NCBI GenBank assembly: GCA_002281295.1
Contig: NCFS01000024.1
Coordinates: 1 to 36,504, forward strand
From: Halothiobacillus sp. 35-54-62
Lineage (GTDB): Bacteria; Pseudomonadota; Gammaproteobacteria; Halothiobacillales; Halothiobacillaceae
DNA length: 36,504 nt
Reading direction: 5' to 3'
A model generated the notes under the pieces. That model had not been told where the DNA came from. It ran no database searches and saw only the letters and a program-made list of their open reading frames with translations. Positions 8,043-17,150 of the stretch are shown piece by piece. Within the stretch, counting starts at the first letter, position 1. Each line of letters starts with the position of its first letter. The translations under genes were made by a program, and so were the position numbers.

Positions 8043-8116
8043 CTGTATTTTGTACGTATCTTGATACGCTCCATAGTAACTGTATTTTGTACGTATCTTG
8101 ATACGCTCCATAGTAA
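8043..8116. repeat. Exact 37-bp tandem direct repeat with internal palindrome
   Basis: Two identical 37-bp units lie head to tail at 8043-8079 and 8080-8116. Each contains the inverted repeat CGTATC-TT-GATACG, so palindromes recur every 37 bp. They could be operators, excisionase or integrase arm sites, or part of the attachment region. The perfect identity suggests recent duplication or selection. Confidence 0.9.
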
Positions 8117-8472
8117 AAACGCTTGGATAGGATTATTTTTCACGTGCGGCTCATGCATTACGCGATAAAACAATCCGTTAAGGGGTTTTTTTATATAGCA
8201 TTCATTCAGGTTAAACTCTGGTTGTTGCGTTCTCTGCCATCGCTCTGGACGCTTTATTTATGCAAATCACGCGGCTAGATAATTCGCTCGGCGCTTCTGC
8301 TTGCTTATTCGCGCGAGATCGGTTGTTGCCTTAAGTTAAGACGGCTGTTGCGTCCTGGCCAAGGGTTCTTCGGATCGTTGCCGGTGTCATAGGTTGCTTA
8401 ACGGGTTGATTGCTTTGCCTTAACACCCGCCATAGTTTATTTTTTCATAACCTCACGATGAGAGTATCCCTA

Positions 8473-8754
8473 ATGACATGCGCCCAAACTTTTGAGTGTC
8501 GCGCGGGATGCGGGGCTTGCTGTATTGCCCCGTCTATTTCTAGCCCAATTCCTGGCATGGCGCAGGGCAAGCCTGCAGGGGTTGCTTGCGCGCAACTAAC
8601 GGCGGACTTTCGGTGCGCTATTTTTGGTCGCCCGGAGCGCCCTAGCTGTTGCTCAGGGTTGAGTGCCAGCCTTGAGATGTGCGGCGCGTCTCGAGCGGAT
8701 GCACTGGATTGGCTATCCGCGTTAGAGGTAGAAACAAGACCGTCGTGCGGTTGA
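8473..8754 (+). CDS. YkgJ-family cysteine cluster protein
   Basis: A 93-residue protein of the YkgJ / CxxCxxCC family (Fe-S or zinc cluster suspected). The signature CRAGCGACC near the start is followed by the conserved [15 protein letters not shown], then [15 protein letters not shown] and a final MCG segment, the usual order for the family. The start is either ATG 8473, with GAGAG 8 bases upstream, or ATG 8458 in the same frame, which adds five residues and has no ribosome binding site. The biochemical role of the family is not established. It stands alone as the first recognisable chromosomal gene right of the island. Confidence 0.85.
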   Translation: MTCAQTFECRAGCGACCIAPSISSPIPGMAQGKPAGVACAQLTADFRCAIFGRPERPSCCSGLSASLEMCGASRADALDWLSALEVETRPSCG

Positions 8755-8883
8755 ACAAGATGATCGCTCAATGCGTGCTTTACGCTTTGCACTGGGCGGC
8801 GCTTGGGTTTTTAAAAATCAAATCGTTCTATTTTTGATGCGGGCAGTGTTTGCGAAATATTTTGGCAGATTAGGCGGTGGGTT

Positions 8884-8911
8884 TTGATCGCTATTGCGAA
8901 TTGGGTATGAT
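8884..8911 (+). promoter_or_regulatory. Likely sigma-70 promoter for the 8953 gene
   Basis: TTGATC at 8884-8889 and TATGAT at 8906-8911 are separated by 16 bases. The start site would fall near 8918, giving a leader of about 35 bases. Confidence 0.5.
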
Positions 8912-8952
8912 GGGCGGGTGGTTGTCTATTGCTATATTTAATTTAACTATTC

Positions 8953-9447
8953 ATGGGGCTTATGATGGAAGATCAAGCGCAGGCGTCCGCTCACCAGTAT
9001 CAACGGGGGCGGGGGAGTGATGAGTCGCATCGGCAAGATCAGGCGTTATTTAAGCAGTTGTTGGCTGAGCATCGCGCGTTAAAGCGGGTATCTGAAATTT
9101 TGCCAAATGGGATTCGGGTGCAGACGACCAGTGAGAATCCTGAATTGGCTGGTGTGATTCAGGCGCATGTTGAGGGGATGAAGCGCCGATTTGCCAATGA
9201 TCGGTCGATTCGATCTTGGGATCCGTTATTCGTGGCTTTATTTGATTATCGGCACGCGATTACTATGGCGTATCACAATATCCCGACGGGGGTTGAGGCG
9301 GTGTTGACGGCTGAGGATCCGAAATTAATTGAATTAATTCACGCGCATAATAAAACGCTGCATCAATTCACCGATTACGGCTTTGAGGCCTCAAAGAACG
9401 CGAGCCCAGCACCTGCTTGGGTGCTTGAGCAATACGGTTCAGCTTAG
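8953..9447 (+). CDS. Uncharacterised protein with internal two-fold repeat
   Basis: A 164-residue soluble protein of unknown function. It contains two related units: H40...LPNGIRVQTTSENPELAGVIQAHVEGM (residues 40-76) and IPTGVEAVLTAEDPKLIELIHAHNKTL (110-136), joined by a conserved-looking RSIRSWDPLFVALFDY linker. I recall an uncharacterised bacterial family with the same LPNGV...TSDDP...LIQxH pattern, but no assigned role. Regularly spaced histidines (H40, H72, H101, H108, H130, H132) might bind metal or haem, which is speculation. Starts at 8953, 8962 or 8965 are in frame and hard to separate. Its TAG stop overlaps the TAA of the convergent plsC. Confidence 0.75.
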   Translation: MGLMMEDQAQASAHQYQRGRGSDESHRQDQALFKQLLAEHRALKRVSEILPNGIRVQTTSENPELAGVIQAHVEGMKRRFANDRSIRSWDPLFVALFDYRHAITMAYHNIPTGVEAVLTAEDPKLIELIHAHNKTLHQFTDYGFEASKNASPAPAWVLEQYGSA

Positions 9448-10220
9448 GTTGGCGTGGTTTTGGCATTAAGTTTCGGCGCGGTTTTGCAGTCGTATTGTGC
9501 ATAAAGTTTATGCTGCTCGGCCTCGATCCAGTGTTCGATTTCTTCGGTGAGCCGGTCGGCTCGCTTGCCTGTGACGGTGATGGGCGCGCCAATGACGACG
9601 CGCAGGGTGCCGGGGTATTTAATAAATTGCCCTTTGGGCCAATGGCAGCCGCTGTTGATGGCAATCGGGATCACCTCTGTTTTGGCTTGAATGGCGAGCA
9701 TGGCGGCCCCGATTTTGTATTCTGGGGTGGCATCGGGTCGGTAGCGGGTGCCTTCGGGGAAAATAATCACATCACGCCCGGCGGCCAATTCGGCCTTGCC
9801 TTGTTTGATGATTGTTTTCAGGGCTTGCGATCCGGCTTTTCGGTCGATGGCTATAGGGCCCATGCCCGCGAGTCCGGTGCCGAAAATGGGTATCCATAAC
9901 AGCTCTTTTTTTAAGATAAAGGCGGGTTTGTCGAGGATCGTGGGCAGAATCATGGAATCCCAAGTGGATTGATGCTTGGAGACAATGAGTCGGCCTTGGG
10001 TGGTATTGGGCTTAGCTAAGTTGTCGAGCCCTTCGATTTGCCACTTAAGGCCGACAATCAGCCGCGCGAGCCACATGACGGTGAAACCGTAGCTAAACAT
10101 GACGTAGTAGCGGCGTTTGGCGGGCATGAGCCAACCGATGAGCATAATAGGAACGTATACGATGAGCGCGATGTAGCTTGCGATTTGAAAAATAACGGAG
10201 CGTATAAAAGCGATGAGCAT
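9444..10220 (-). CDS. plsC: 1-acyl-sn-glycerol-3-phosphate acyltransferase
   Basis: The enzyme adds the second fatty acyl chain to lysophosphatidic acid, giving phosphatidic acid for membrane lipids. The acyltransferase motif HQSTWD (H83, D88) and the substrate-binding FPEGTR (154-159) are intact, and residues 5-32 form a hydrophobic N-terminal membrane anchor. The length of 258 residues is normal. The ATG at 10220 has a strong AGGGGG upstream. It follows glyS by 15 bases and is probably the last gene of a glyQ-glyS-plsC transcript; the gmhB gene often found between glyS and plsC in relatives is absent. Confidence 0.93.
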   Translation of the reverse strand: MLIAFIRSVIFQIASYIALIVYVPIMLIGWLMPAKRRYYVMFSYGFTVMWLARLIVGLKWQIEGLDNLAKPNTTQGRLIVSKHQSTWDSMILPTILDKPAFILKKELLWIPIFGTGLAGMGPIAIDRKAGSQALKTIIKQGKAELAAGRDVIIFPEGTRYRPDATPEYKIGAAMLAIQAKTEVIPIAINSGCHWPKGQFIKYPGTLRVVIGAPITVTGKRADRLTEEIEHWIEAEQHKLYAQYDCKTAPKLNAKTTPT

Positions 10221-10235
10221 GTCGTGCCCCCTAAA

Positions 10236-12326
10236 TTAGCCGTTTAATAGGGCCAAATCAGCAATCCCAAGGAACAGCGCACGCAGCCGATGCAGCAGGG
10301 CGATGCGGTTGTTGCGCAGGGCTTCATCATCGGCCATCACCATGACGCTATCGAAGAACGCATCAACCGCGTCGCGCAGGTGCGCAAGCTTGCCTAGCGC
10401 GGCGGCGGTGTCGCCCGAGGCAAACAGCGGCGTTAGCTCGGCTTCTAGGTGCTGCACGCGCTCGGCGAGGGTTTTTTCAGCGGGTTCAATGAGTAAGGCG
10501 GGGGTGATGGTGCTCGGAAGTGTGGTGTCGAGTTTTTTCAGGATGTTGCTAATGCGCTTGTTGGCTGCGGCAAGGGCTTCGGCCTGCGGCAGGGCGAGAA
10601 AATCGTTGACGGCTTGCAGGCGTTGCTCGAAATCGAGCGGGCGGGTGGGGCGCGTGGCCAGCACCGCGTCAAACACGTCGTGACGAATGCCGCGATCTTG
10701 CGCATAGGCGCGCATACGGTCGAGCATGAAGTCGAATACTTTGTCTACCGCTGGGCTTGGCTTTTGTCGATCGCGATTGCCAGGAAATTCCGCCTCATAG
10801 GCAAATTGCAGCAGGGCGTGCAAATCAAGGTCGAGTTTTTTCTCAATTAAGATGCGCAACACACCCAGCGCAGCGCGGCGCAGGGCGAAGGGGTCTTTTG
10901 AGCCGGTGGGCTCCATGCCGGCAATGGCGAAAATGCCAACCAGTGTGTCGAGCCGTTCAGCCAGCGCAAGGGCTTGCGCGACGGGGCTCGCGGGCACGTT
11001 GTCCCCGGCGCGGCGCGGTAAATAATAATCATCGAGGGCTTGGGCAACCTCGGCCGCTTCGCCATCGTGGGTGGCCAAATAGCGCCCCATAATGCCTTGC
11101 AGTTCGGGGAACTCGCCCACCATTTTGCTTTGCAGATCGCATTTACTTAAGCGTGCGGCGCGGGTCGCGTGCTCCACATGGGCGCCAATTTGCTCGGCAA
11201 TATGCCGCGCTAACCGCTCAACGCGCTCGGTTTTATCAAATAGGGTGCCGAGTTTTTGTTGAAATACGACCGTTTTAAGTGCGTTTAAATGCGCTGCTAA
11301 GGGTTGTTTTCGGTCTTCATTCCAGAAAAACAGGGCATCGGCAAAGCGCGGACGGATCACGCGCTCGTTGCCTTCTCGGACCGCCGCAGGGTTTTTGCTG
11401 TCGATGTTGGCTATGGTAATAAACCACGGCAGTAAGCGGTTTTGCGCATCGACTAAGGCAAAATATTTTTGATTATCTTGCATGGTGGAAATGAGTGCTT
11501 CATGTGGCACGGCTAAGAACGATGCTTCAAATTGACCCGCCACCGCGACGGGCCATTCCACCAACGCGGTGACTTCATCGAGTAAATCGGCATCAATGCG
11601 CGGGGTGCCGCCCAGTTCTTCGGCTAAGTGTTCGATTTGCGCTTTAATTTTGGCGCGGCGTTGTTCGAAATCAGCCAGTACAAAGCCTTGCGTTTCGAGG
11701 CGTGAGGCGTAGTCGCTGGGTTTTTCGAGGGTGAGTGCGGCGGGGTTGTGAAACCGATGCCCCCAGGTTTGACGCCCCGCTTTTAAGCCCAAAATTGTGG
11801 TGTCGATGACCGCATCACCATGCAGGGCGACTACCCAATGGACGGGGCGGATAAATTCCACCTCAGAGTTGCCCCAGCGCATCCGTTTGGGGGTGGGCAG
11901 TTTATCGAGCGCGCGCGCAAGGGCAGCGGGCAAAATCTCGCGGGCGGTTTTGCCGGGTTGCAGGGCTTTGTGCACAAGCCAGGTGCCTTTGTCGGTTTCG
12001 ATTTTTTGTAAATCAGCCACGTGAACCCCGCAGGATTTCGCAAAGCCTTCTAATGCGCGGCTGGGGTTGCCTGCGGCATCGAATGCGCTGGCAAGCGCAG
12101 GGCCTTTGCGCTCGATCATTTGATTTTCTGTGCCAAAGGCCATATCTCGAATTAAAACCGCCAAACGGCGCGGCGCGGCGTAACTTTTGGCTTCGCCCAT
12201 GGCTAAACCGGCTTCTTGTAAACCGGCCATGAGTTCTTGGGTTAATGCGTTCGAGAGGGTGAGCAGGGCTTTGGGCGGCAGCTCTTCGGTGCCTAGCTCA
12301 AATAAAAAATCGGCGCGATCGGTCAT
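10236..12326 (-). CDS. glyS: Glycine--tRNA ligase beta subunit
   Basis: This is the large subunit of the tetrameric bacterial glycyl-tRNA synthetase, which binds tRNA-Gly while the alpha subunit activates glycine. The family N-terminus FLFELGTEELPPKAL is present, as are the conserved ERKGPA and GRYLATHDGE segments and a C-terminal DALR-type anticodon-binding region. About 696 residues is the usual length. ATG at 12326 is chosen over the GTG at 12338 because it begins the conserved MTDRADFLFELG sequence. It lies 20 bases after glyQ in the same direction. Confidence 0.97.
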   Translation of the reverse strand: MTDRADFLFELGTEELPPKALLTLSNALTQELMAGLQEAGLAMGEAKSYAAPRRLAVLIRDMAFGTENQMIERKGPALASAFDAAGNPSRALEGFAKSCGVHVADLQKIETDKGTWLVHKALQPGKTAREILPAALARALDKLPTPKRMRWGNSEVEFIRPVHWVVALHGDAVIDTTILGLKAGRQTWGHRFHNPAALTLEKPSDYASRLETQGFVLADFEQRRAKIKAQIEHLAEELGGTPRIDADLLDEVTALVEWPVAVAGQFEASFLAVPHEALISTMQDNQKYFALVDAQNRLLPWFITIANIDSKNPAAVREGNERVIRPRFADALFFWNEDRKQPLAAHLNALKTVVFQQKLGTLFDKTERVERLARHIAEQIGAHVEHATRAARLSKCDLQSKMVGEFPELQGIMGRYLATHDGEAAEVAQALDDYYLPRRAGDNVPASPVAQALALAERLDTLVGIFAIAGMEPTGSKDPFALRRAALGVLRILIEKKLDLDLHALLQFAYEAEFPGNRDRQKPSPAVDKVFDFMLDRMRAYAQDRGIRHDVFDAVLATRPTRPLDFEQRLQAVNDFLALPQAEALAAANKRISNILKKLDTTLPSTITPALLIEPAEKTLAERVQHLEAELTPLFASGDTAAALGKLAHLRDAVDAFFDSVMVMADDEALRNNRIALLHRLRALFLGIADLALLNG

Positions 12327-12346
12327 GATGGTTCCCACAGTGGGTT

Positions 12347-13291
12347 TTAATTTACGGTTGGCATGGAGGCGGTGGCTTGGCGTGCCAGCATCGGAAAACC
12401 TAAGGCTTCGCGGCGCGCATAATACAGTTCAGCCACGCCGCGCGCCAAGCTGCGCACCCGCAAAATAAAGCGTTGGCGCTCGGTGACCGAGATGGCGCGG
12501 CGGGCATCGAGCAGGTTGAAGGCGTGCGAGGCTTTGAGCACTTGCTCATAGGCGGGCAGGGGGAGGCCGAGCGCAACTAAACGCACTGATTCTTTCTCTG
12601 ATTGATCAAATAGTTGAAATAAAAAGGCGGTGTCGGCGTGCTCGAAATTGTAGGTTGATTGCTCCACTTCATTTTGGTGGTACACATCACCATAGGTGAT
12701 GATGCCCGCATCGCTTTTACTCCACACCAGATCGTAAACGCTTTGCACGCCTTGCATGTACATGGCCAAGCGCTCTAGCCCATAGGTAATTTCACCCGAA
12801 ACAGGGCGGCAATCCAGGCCGCCAATTTGTTGAAAGTAGGTGAATTGCGTGACCTCCATGCCGTTAAGCCAAACCTCCCAGCCCAAGCCCCAAGCGCCAA
12901 GGGTGGGGGATTCCCAGTTATCTTCCACAAAGCGAATATCGTGAATGAGGGGATCAAAACCCAGCATTTTGAGCGAATCTAAGTACAGCTGCTGGATGTT
13001 ATCCGGCGAGGGTTTGAGTAACACTTGAAACTGGTAGTAGTGCTGCAAGCGGTTGGGGTTTTCGCCATAGCGGCCATCGGTGGGGCGGCGCGAGGGTTGC
13101 ACATAGGCGGCGCGCCAAGGCTCTGGGCCAATCGCGCGCAAGAAGGTGGCGGGGTGAAAGGTGCCCGCGCCGACTTCCATATCCAAGGGTTGTAGCACGG
13201 CGCAACCCTGATTTGCCCAATAATGCGAGAGCGCGAGAATGAGCCCTTGAAAGGTCGATAAATCGGGCGGGGTGTGCGGTGGTTGCGACAT
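12347..13291 (-). CDS. glyQ: Glycine--tRNA ligase alpha subunit
   Basis: The catalytic alpha subunit forms glycyl-adenylate and works with GlyS. Diagnostic segments include [13 protein letters not shown] near the N-terminus, [18 protein letters not shown] (motif 2 region) and [13 protein letters not shown] (motif 3). From ATG 13291 it has 314 residues, close to the E. coli size; a GTG at 13339 would add a 16-residue extension that does not resemble the family. It is divergent from trpD and should be the first gene of the glyQ-glyS-plsC unit. No T-box or glycine riboswitch is visible upstream. Confidence 0.97.
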   Translation of the reverse strand: MSQPPHTPPDLSTFQGLILALSHYWANQGCAVLQPLDMEVGAGTFHPATFLRAIGPEPWRAAYVQPSRRPTDGRYGENPNRLQHYYQFQVLLKPSPDNIQQLYLDSLKMLGFDPLIHDIRFVEDNWESPTLGAWGLGWEVWLNGMEVTQFTYFQQIGGLDCRPVSGEITYGLERLAMYMQGVQSVYDLVWSKSDAGIITYGDVYHQNEVEQSTYNFEHADTAFLFQLFDQSEKESVRLVALGLPLPAYEQVLKASHAFNLLDARRAISVTERQRFILRVRSLARGVAELYYARREALGFPMLARQATASMPTVN

Positions 13292-13305
13292 ACGGGGCTC
13301 ATGTT

Positions 13306-13333
13306 CCGACAAATAAATGGCCGTTAGTATAAT
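13306..13333 (+). promoter_or_regulatory. Likely sigma-70 promoter for trpDC
   Basis: CCGACA at 13306-13311 (matching the last four bases of TTGACA) and a perfect TATAAT at 13328-13333 are 16 bases apart, about 75 bases before trpD and inside the divergent glyQ-trpD gap. Confidence 0.5.
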
Positions 13334-13409
13334 CGACACGCGTTGAAGCGGTAGCCTAGGGCGCGCCTTGCGTGCTATTTTCCTGCGTTAAACGCAATTT
13401 AATCTCACT

Positions 13410-14456
13410 ATGAAAAGAAACTTTATGGATATTAGCCAGGCTATTGCCCACGCCGTTGATCGGCATTCTTTAACCCGCGATGACATGCGCGCTGTGATGC
13501 GCCAAATTATGTCGGGCGGTGCAACGCCGGTGCAGGTGGCGGGGTTTATGATCGCGCTGCGCATGAAGGGGGAAACGGTCGATGAAATTACGGCGGCGGC
13601 TGAGGTAATGCGTGAGCTGGCTATCGGCGTGTCGCTTGATGTGCCGAACCTGGTGGATATTGTCGGCACCGGCGGCGATGGCTCGGCGCTGTTTAATGTT
13701 TCGACTGCAGCGGGGTTTGTGGTGGCGGCAGCCGGTGGCCATGTGGCTAAACATGGTAATCGCTCAATTACCAGCAAATCGGGCAGTGCCGATATGCTGG
13801 AAGCCGCCGGCGTGGCGCTCGATATTTCTGCCGCTGCTGTTGCCGATTGCGTGCGTGAATTGGGCGTGGGTTTTATGTTTGCACCCAAGCATCATGGCTC
13901 AATGCGCCATGCCGCTTTGCCGCGTAAAGAGCTGGGTGTGCGAACCTTATTTAACGTGTTGGGGCCGCTCACCAATCCGGCTAATGCGCCCGCGATGGTG
14001 CTGGGGGTTTATGCCGAGTATTGGGTGGAACCTTTGGCGCAGGTAATGCAACAATTGGGCGCGCGGCATGTGTTGGTGGTGCACAGCCATGATGGGTTAG
14101 ATGAAATCAGCCTCGCCGAAGCCACCGAGGTGGCCGAACTGCAGCACGGCCAAATTCGCCGCTACCAAATAACGCCCGAGCACTTTGGTATCGCGCGCCA
14201 GCCGCTGGGCGCCATGGTTGTTTCGGGGCCTGAACAAAGCGTGGCACTGGTGCGCTCGGCGCTTAGCGGGCAAGCAGGCGCGCCGGCCGACATGCTCGCG
14301 CTGAATGCGGGGGCTGCCATTTATGCCGCCGATTTAACGGCGACATTGGCGATGGGCGTTGCTCGCGCGCAAGAAATTCTGCATTCGGGCGCGGCCTTAG
14401 CCAAACTCGACGCACTTATTAATAAAACCCAGCAACAAATTCAAGGCGTGGCATGA
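13410..14456 (+). CDS. trpD: Anthranilate phosphoribosyltransferase
   Basis: It transfers phosphoribose from PRPP to anthranilate, the second step of tryptophan synthesis. The PRPP-binding GTGGDG is at residues 86-91 and the conserved [21 protein letters not shown] follows at 114-134; [20 protein letters not shown] is the other family signature. Its 348 residues fit the family. An in-frame ATG at 13425 begins MDISQAI, the more usual family start; neither has a strong ribosome binding site. Its stop overlaps the trpC start (ATGA). trpE and trpG are not in the window. Confidence 0.97.
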   Translation: MKRNFMDISQAIAHAVDRHSLTRDDMRAVMRQIMSGGATPVQVAGFMIALRMKGETVDEITAAAEVMRELAIGVSLDVPNLVDIVGTGGDGSALFNVSTAAGFVVAAAGGHVAKHGNRSITSKSGSADMLEAAGVALDISAAAVADCVRELGVGFMFAPKHHGSMRHAALPRKELGVRTLFNVLGPLTNPANAPAMVLGVYAEYWVEPLAQVMQQLGARHVLVVHSHDGLDEISLAEATEVAELQHGQIRRYQITPEHFGIARQPLGAMVVSGPEQSVALVRSALSGQAGAPADMLALNAGAAIYAADLTATLAMGVARAQEILHSGAALAKLDALINKTQQQIQGVA

Positions 14457-15268
14457 ACGACACCCCCGACATCTTAAAAAAAATTATCGCCCGAAAATTT
14501 GACGAAGTGGCCGAGCGCCGCGAGCGGCAATCCATCGACGTATTAGCGCGTCAAGCGGCCAGTAGTGATGCGCCGCGTGGGTTTGTTGCCGCCTTGCAGG
14601 CTAAAATCGCGGCAGGCCAAGCCGCCGTGATTGCCGAGGTGAAAAAAGCCTCGCCGAGTCGCGGCGTGCTGCGCGAGTCTTTCAACCCAGCCGAAATTGC
14701 CGCGCAATATGAGCGGGGTGGGGCTGCGTGCTTATCGGTGCTCACCGATCACGATTTCTTTCAAGGCCATGAGGATTATCTTGTGGCGGCGCGGGCGGCT
14801 TGCCGTCTGCCTGTTTTGCGCAAAGATTTTATGGTGGATGCCTATCAAGTGCTTGAAGCCCGCGCACTGGCTGCCGATTGCATTTTGCTGATTGCCGCAG
14901 CGCTCACCGATCAAAAAATGGCTGAACTGCACCAACTCGCGACCGACTGGGGCATGGATGTGTTGGTCGAAGTGCACGATGCCACCGAGCTTGAGCGCGC
15001 TTTGGCGCTGGGCATCCATCTTGTCGGCATCAACAACCGCGATTTGCGCAGCTTCGAGGTGAGCTTAAACACCACGCTCGATTTATTGCCGCGCATTCCG
15101 GCAGATATTTTAGTGGTGACCGAAAGCGGCATCCTCACCCCCGATGATGCTCGGCGGATGCGCGATCACCACGTCCATGCTTTTCTGGTGGGCGAGGCCT
15201 TTGTGCGCGCCCCTGATCCGGGTCTTGCCTTGCGGGATTTATTTGAAACGATAACTGATGGGGAGTAA
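14453..15268 (+). CDS. trpC: Indole-3-glycerol-phosphate synthase
   Basis: It closes the indole ring in tryptophan synthesis, converting CdRP to indole-3-glycerol phosphate. This is a stand-alone TIM barrel of 271 residues, not fused to TrpF. Active-site segments are present: [11 protein letters not shown] (E62, K64, SPS 67-69), RKDFMVD (K124), GINNRDL and VTESGI. The ATG overlaps the trpD stop by four bases, so translation is coupled. The OsmC-like gene begins four bases after its stop. Confidence 0.97.
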   Translation: MNDTPDILKKIIARKFDEVAERRERQSIDVLARQAASSDAPRGFVAALQAKIAAGQAAVIAEVKKASPSRGVLRESFNPAEIAAQYERGGAACLSVLTDHDFFQGHEDYLVAARAACRLPVLRKDFMVDAYQVLEARALAADCILLIAAALTDQKMAELHQLATDWGMDVLVEVHDATELERALALGIHLVGINNRDLRSFEVSLNTTLDLLPRIPADILVVTESGILTPDDARRMRDHHVHAFLVGEAFVRAPDPGLALRDLFETITDGE

Positions 15269-15272
15269 CACC

Positions 15273-15689
15273 ATGAAAGCACGCGTAAAATGGGTTGAGG
15301 GCATGGCCTTTATGGCCGAGTCGGATAGTGGCCATGGCGTCATGATCGACGGCGCGCCCGATATTGGCGGGCGTAATCTCGGCGTGCGGCCCATGGAAAT
15401 GGTGCTGATGGGCTTGGGCGGCTGCACCGCGATTGATGTGATGGTTATTCTGGGTAAGCAGCGTCAGCCGGTCGAGGATTGCTGGATTGAGCTGGATGCC
15501 GACCGCAGCGATGTTGCCGCGCCCAAAGTATTCACCAAAATTCACCTGCATTATGTGGTGAAAGGCGCGGGGCTGGATTCAAAACAAGTCGAGCGCGCGG
15601 TTAAGCTCTCAGCCGATAAATACTGCTCCGTATCCGCCATGCTCAAAGAAAAGGTCGAAATCAGCTACGATTTTGAGATTCGGGCGTAA
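15273..15689 (+). CDS. OsmC/YhfA-family protein
   Basis: A 138-residue member of the OsmC superfamily, thiol-dependent proteins that reduce organic hydroperoxides. The two family cysteines are present: C51 in MGLGGCTAIDV and C118 in KYCSVSAML. The pattern is closest to the YhfA-like branch, whose activity is less clear than that of OsmC or Ohr. GGGAG lies 8 bases before ATG 15273, which is preferred over the ATG at 15258 inside trpC. It follows trpC by four bases and may be co-transcribed, although no link to tryptophan synthesis is known. Confidence 0.9.
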   Translation: MKARVKWVEGMAFMAESDSGHGVMIDGAPDIGGRNLGVRPMEMVLMGLGGCTAIDVMVILGKQRQPVEDCWIELDADRSDVAAPKVFTKIHLHYVVKGAGLDSKQVERAVKLSADKYCSVSAMLKEKVEISYDFEIRA

Positions 15690-15693
15690 AAAC

Positions 15694-16935
15694 TCAGCCG
15701 CCCGCGCAGCTTTGTGCCACCAGCTCCACCGGATGCTGCACGGATTGCCCGAGCTTTGATGCCAGATGCGTCGCGCAACCGATATTGGCAGAAACGACAC
15801 CGTCGGGTTTTAACGCCTTAAGTTCGAGTAGCTTGGGCGCGCGCAAAGCATCGGCTTGTTCGGGAAACATCAGCACATGCAAGCCCGCCGCCCCGCAGCA
15901 ACGATCATTGCTCGCAAGCGGCACGAGTTTTATGGCGGGGATTTTACGCAACAGCCGCTCGGTACTGGTTGCGTTGTTCAGCACGCGGGTTTGGCTACAG
16001 GGCAGATGAATGGCCACGGTGGCTGAATTGGGGGTGAGTTTTGGCCATAACTCATCGGGGATATTCGCTAAAAATTCAGTGAGTTCAATCACGGGCGCGC
16101 CCCAAGTTTCACGCTGCAACTCACCGGTGCACGCGGTGCCAATCACAATAATGGCCGTTAAGGTGGGGTCAGCAAAAATGCGCTGATTTTCAGCGCGTAA
16201 TTCAGCGGCTTGCCTTAAATCGCCCCCATGTTGATGCATCGCGCCGCAGCACACTTGGGCTTTGGGTAGGTGCACTGCGTAACCCAACGCATTTAAAACG
16301 TGAATGCTGGCGCGCACCGCATCACTATTCAGCGACTCGCCGGTGCAGCCAATAAATAACCCGACTTTTTGCGTTAACGGCTTGCGGGGCGCGGGTTGTG
16401 TTTTGAATTGAAAGCGGACGGGCAGCGCGGGCGGTAGGGTGTGTGCCATTCGCCCGCCAAATCGCCGCATCAGGCCAAGCAAGTGGATTTTTTCAAAAAA
16501 GCGCAGCAGCGACCACACCCGCCCGAAGCTTCGCCGTTGGCTTAAAATATGCGCCCGCAGCCAGCGCCAACGCCGTTCTGTGGCTTTGGGTGTGGCGATT
16601 TTAGCCGGCTGTGCGAAATCGTGGTTAGCCAGCGCGGCGCGGGTTGCATCGATAATCGCGCCATACTGAACCTGCGACGGGCATACCGATTCGCACGCGC
16701 GGCAGGTTAAGCAGCTATCTAAATGCGCAACCACATCGGGCGTGGCGGCCAACCGGCCTTCACTTAACCCCAAGGCTAGGCTAATGCGGCCACGCGGGCC
16801 ATCGGCTTCGTTTTGGGTTAGCGCGAATGTGGGGCAATGGGGCACGCAAATGCCGCACATCACGCATTCTAAAGCGTGCTGGCGGATTTGAGCTTTCAAT
16901 GCAAGAGGGCGTTGTGCGTTCGGTGTTGCGTTCAT
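15694..16935 (-). CDS. glcF: Glycolate oxidase iron-sulfur subunit
   Basis: This is the Fe-S subunit that passes electrons from glycolate oxidation to the respiratory chain. It has two [4Fe-4S] motifs, C24-C27-C30-C34 (CVMCGICVPHC) and C75-C78-C81-C85 (CLTCRACESVC), and two CCG domains with CCGAMHQHGG and CCGAAGLHVLM. The 413-residue length and TFALTQNEADGPRGRI segment match GlcF. ATG 16935 is used; a TTG at 16965 would add ten residues. The catalytic partners GlcD and GlcE are not adjacent, so they must be elsewhere. In autotrophs this enzyme salvages 2-phosphoglycolate made by Rubisco. Confidence 0.92.
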   Translation of the reverse strand: MNATPNAQRPLALKAQIRQHALECVMCGICVPHCPTFALTQNEADGPRGRISLALGLSEGRLAATPDVVAHLDSCLTCRACESVCPSQVQYGAIIDATRAALANHDFAQPAKIATPKATERRWRWLRAHILSQRRSFGRVWSLLRFFEKIHLLGLMRRFGGRMAHTLPPALPVRFQFKTQPAPRKPLTQKVGLFIGCTGESLNSDAVRASIHVLNALGYAVHLPKAQVCCGAMHQHGGDLRQAAELRAENQRIFADPTLTAIIVIGTACTGELQRETWGAPVIELTEFLANIPDELWPKLTPNSATVAIHLPCSQTRVLNNATSTERLLRKIPAIKLVPLASNDRCCGAAGLHVLMFPEQADALRAPKLLELKALKPDGVVSANIGCATHLASKLGQSVQHPVELVAQSCAGG

Positions 16936-17150
16936 GTCGGCATCAAAGCATGGGGTTAGGTGCAAGGCAAGTTATCGCCGAGGCGCTTTGGAATTTTTTG
17001 GTGTTTGTATTTTTAGATTATTAGGGTATTCTAATGTTGTTAATTGCTGATTTCCTTTGGTGGTTCTAGTTGCCGGTGCTTGCACCGGCTCTTTTTTGCC
17101 CGCAATTTAGTTAAAATAGCAAAAGTTTCGGTTTTTTCGTTTGGCGCTAC

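Larger units (their letters stand above)
1..8116. mobile_element. Genomic island end (integrase, toxin-antitoxin, defence genes)
   Basis: The stretch holds a P4-type tyrosine integrase, an AbrB/PIN toxin-antitoxin pair, a decayed helicase fragment and a methylase-ATPase-helicase operon, all on the minus strand. Housekeeping genes begin only to its right. The integrase 5' end faces the chromosome side, as is usual for integrases next to an attachment site. The right limit is set here at the end of a 37-bp tandem repeat and is approximate; the left limit is outside the window. No flanking tRNA and no matching att repeat can be seen, so the island is inferred from content and orientation. Confidence 0.65.
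7815..8457. other. Gene-poor junction between island and chromosome
   Basis: About 640 bases lie between the integrase and the YkgJ-type gene. I see no convincing gene, no tRNA and no rRNA. It contains the 12-bp repeat at 7835-7864 and the 37-bp tandem repeat at 8043-8116, and is locally AT-rich around 7890-8200. The island attachment site and the integrase promoter are expected here. From 8200 to 8450 I find nothing recognisable. Confidence 0.6.

Noticed and set aside
8043-8116. CRISPR array
   Set aside because: The two 37-bp units are directly adjacent with no spacer, there are only two, and no cas gene is present.
7815-8457. tRNA gene as island attachment site
   Set aside because: I looked for a cloverleaf and a terminal T-loop sequence on both strands near the integrase and saw none.
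13292-13409. T-box or glycine riboswitch before glyQ
   Set aside because: The gap is only about 118 bases shared with trpD and has no recognisable conserved core.
13388-13888. Minus-strand ORF of 166 codons over the trpD start
   Set aside because: Antisense to trpD and Ala/Ser/Thr-rich, as expected for a shadow frame.
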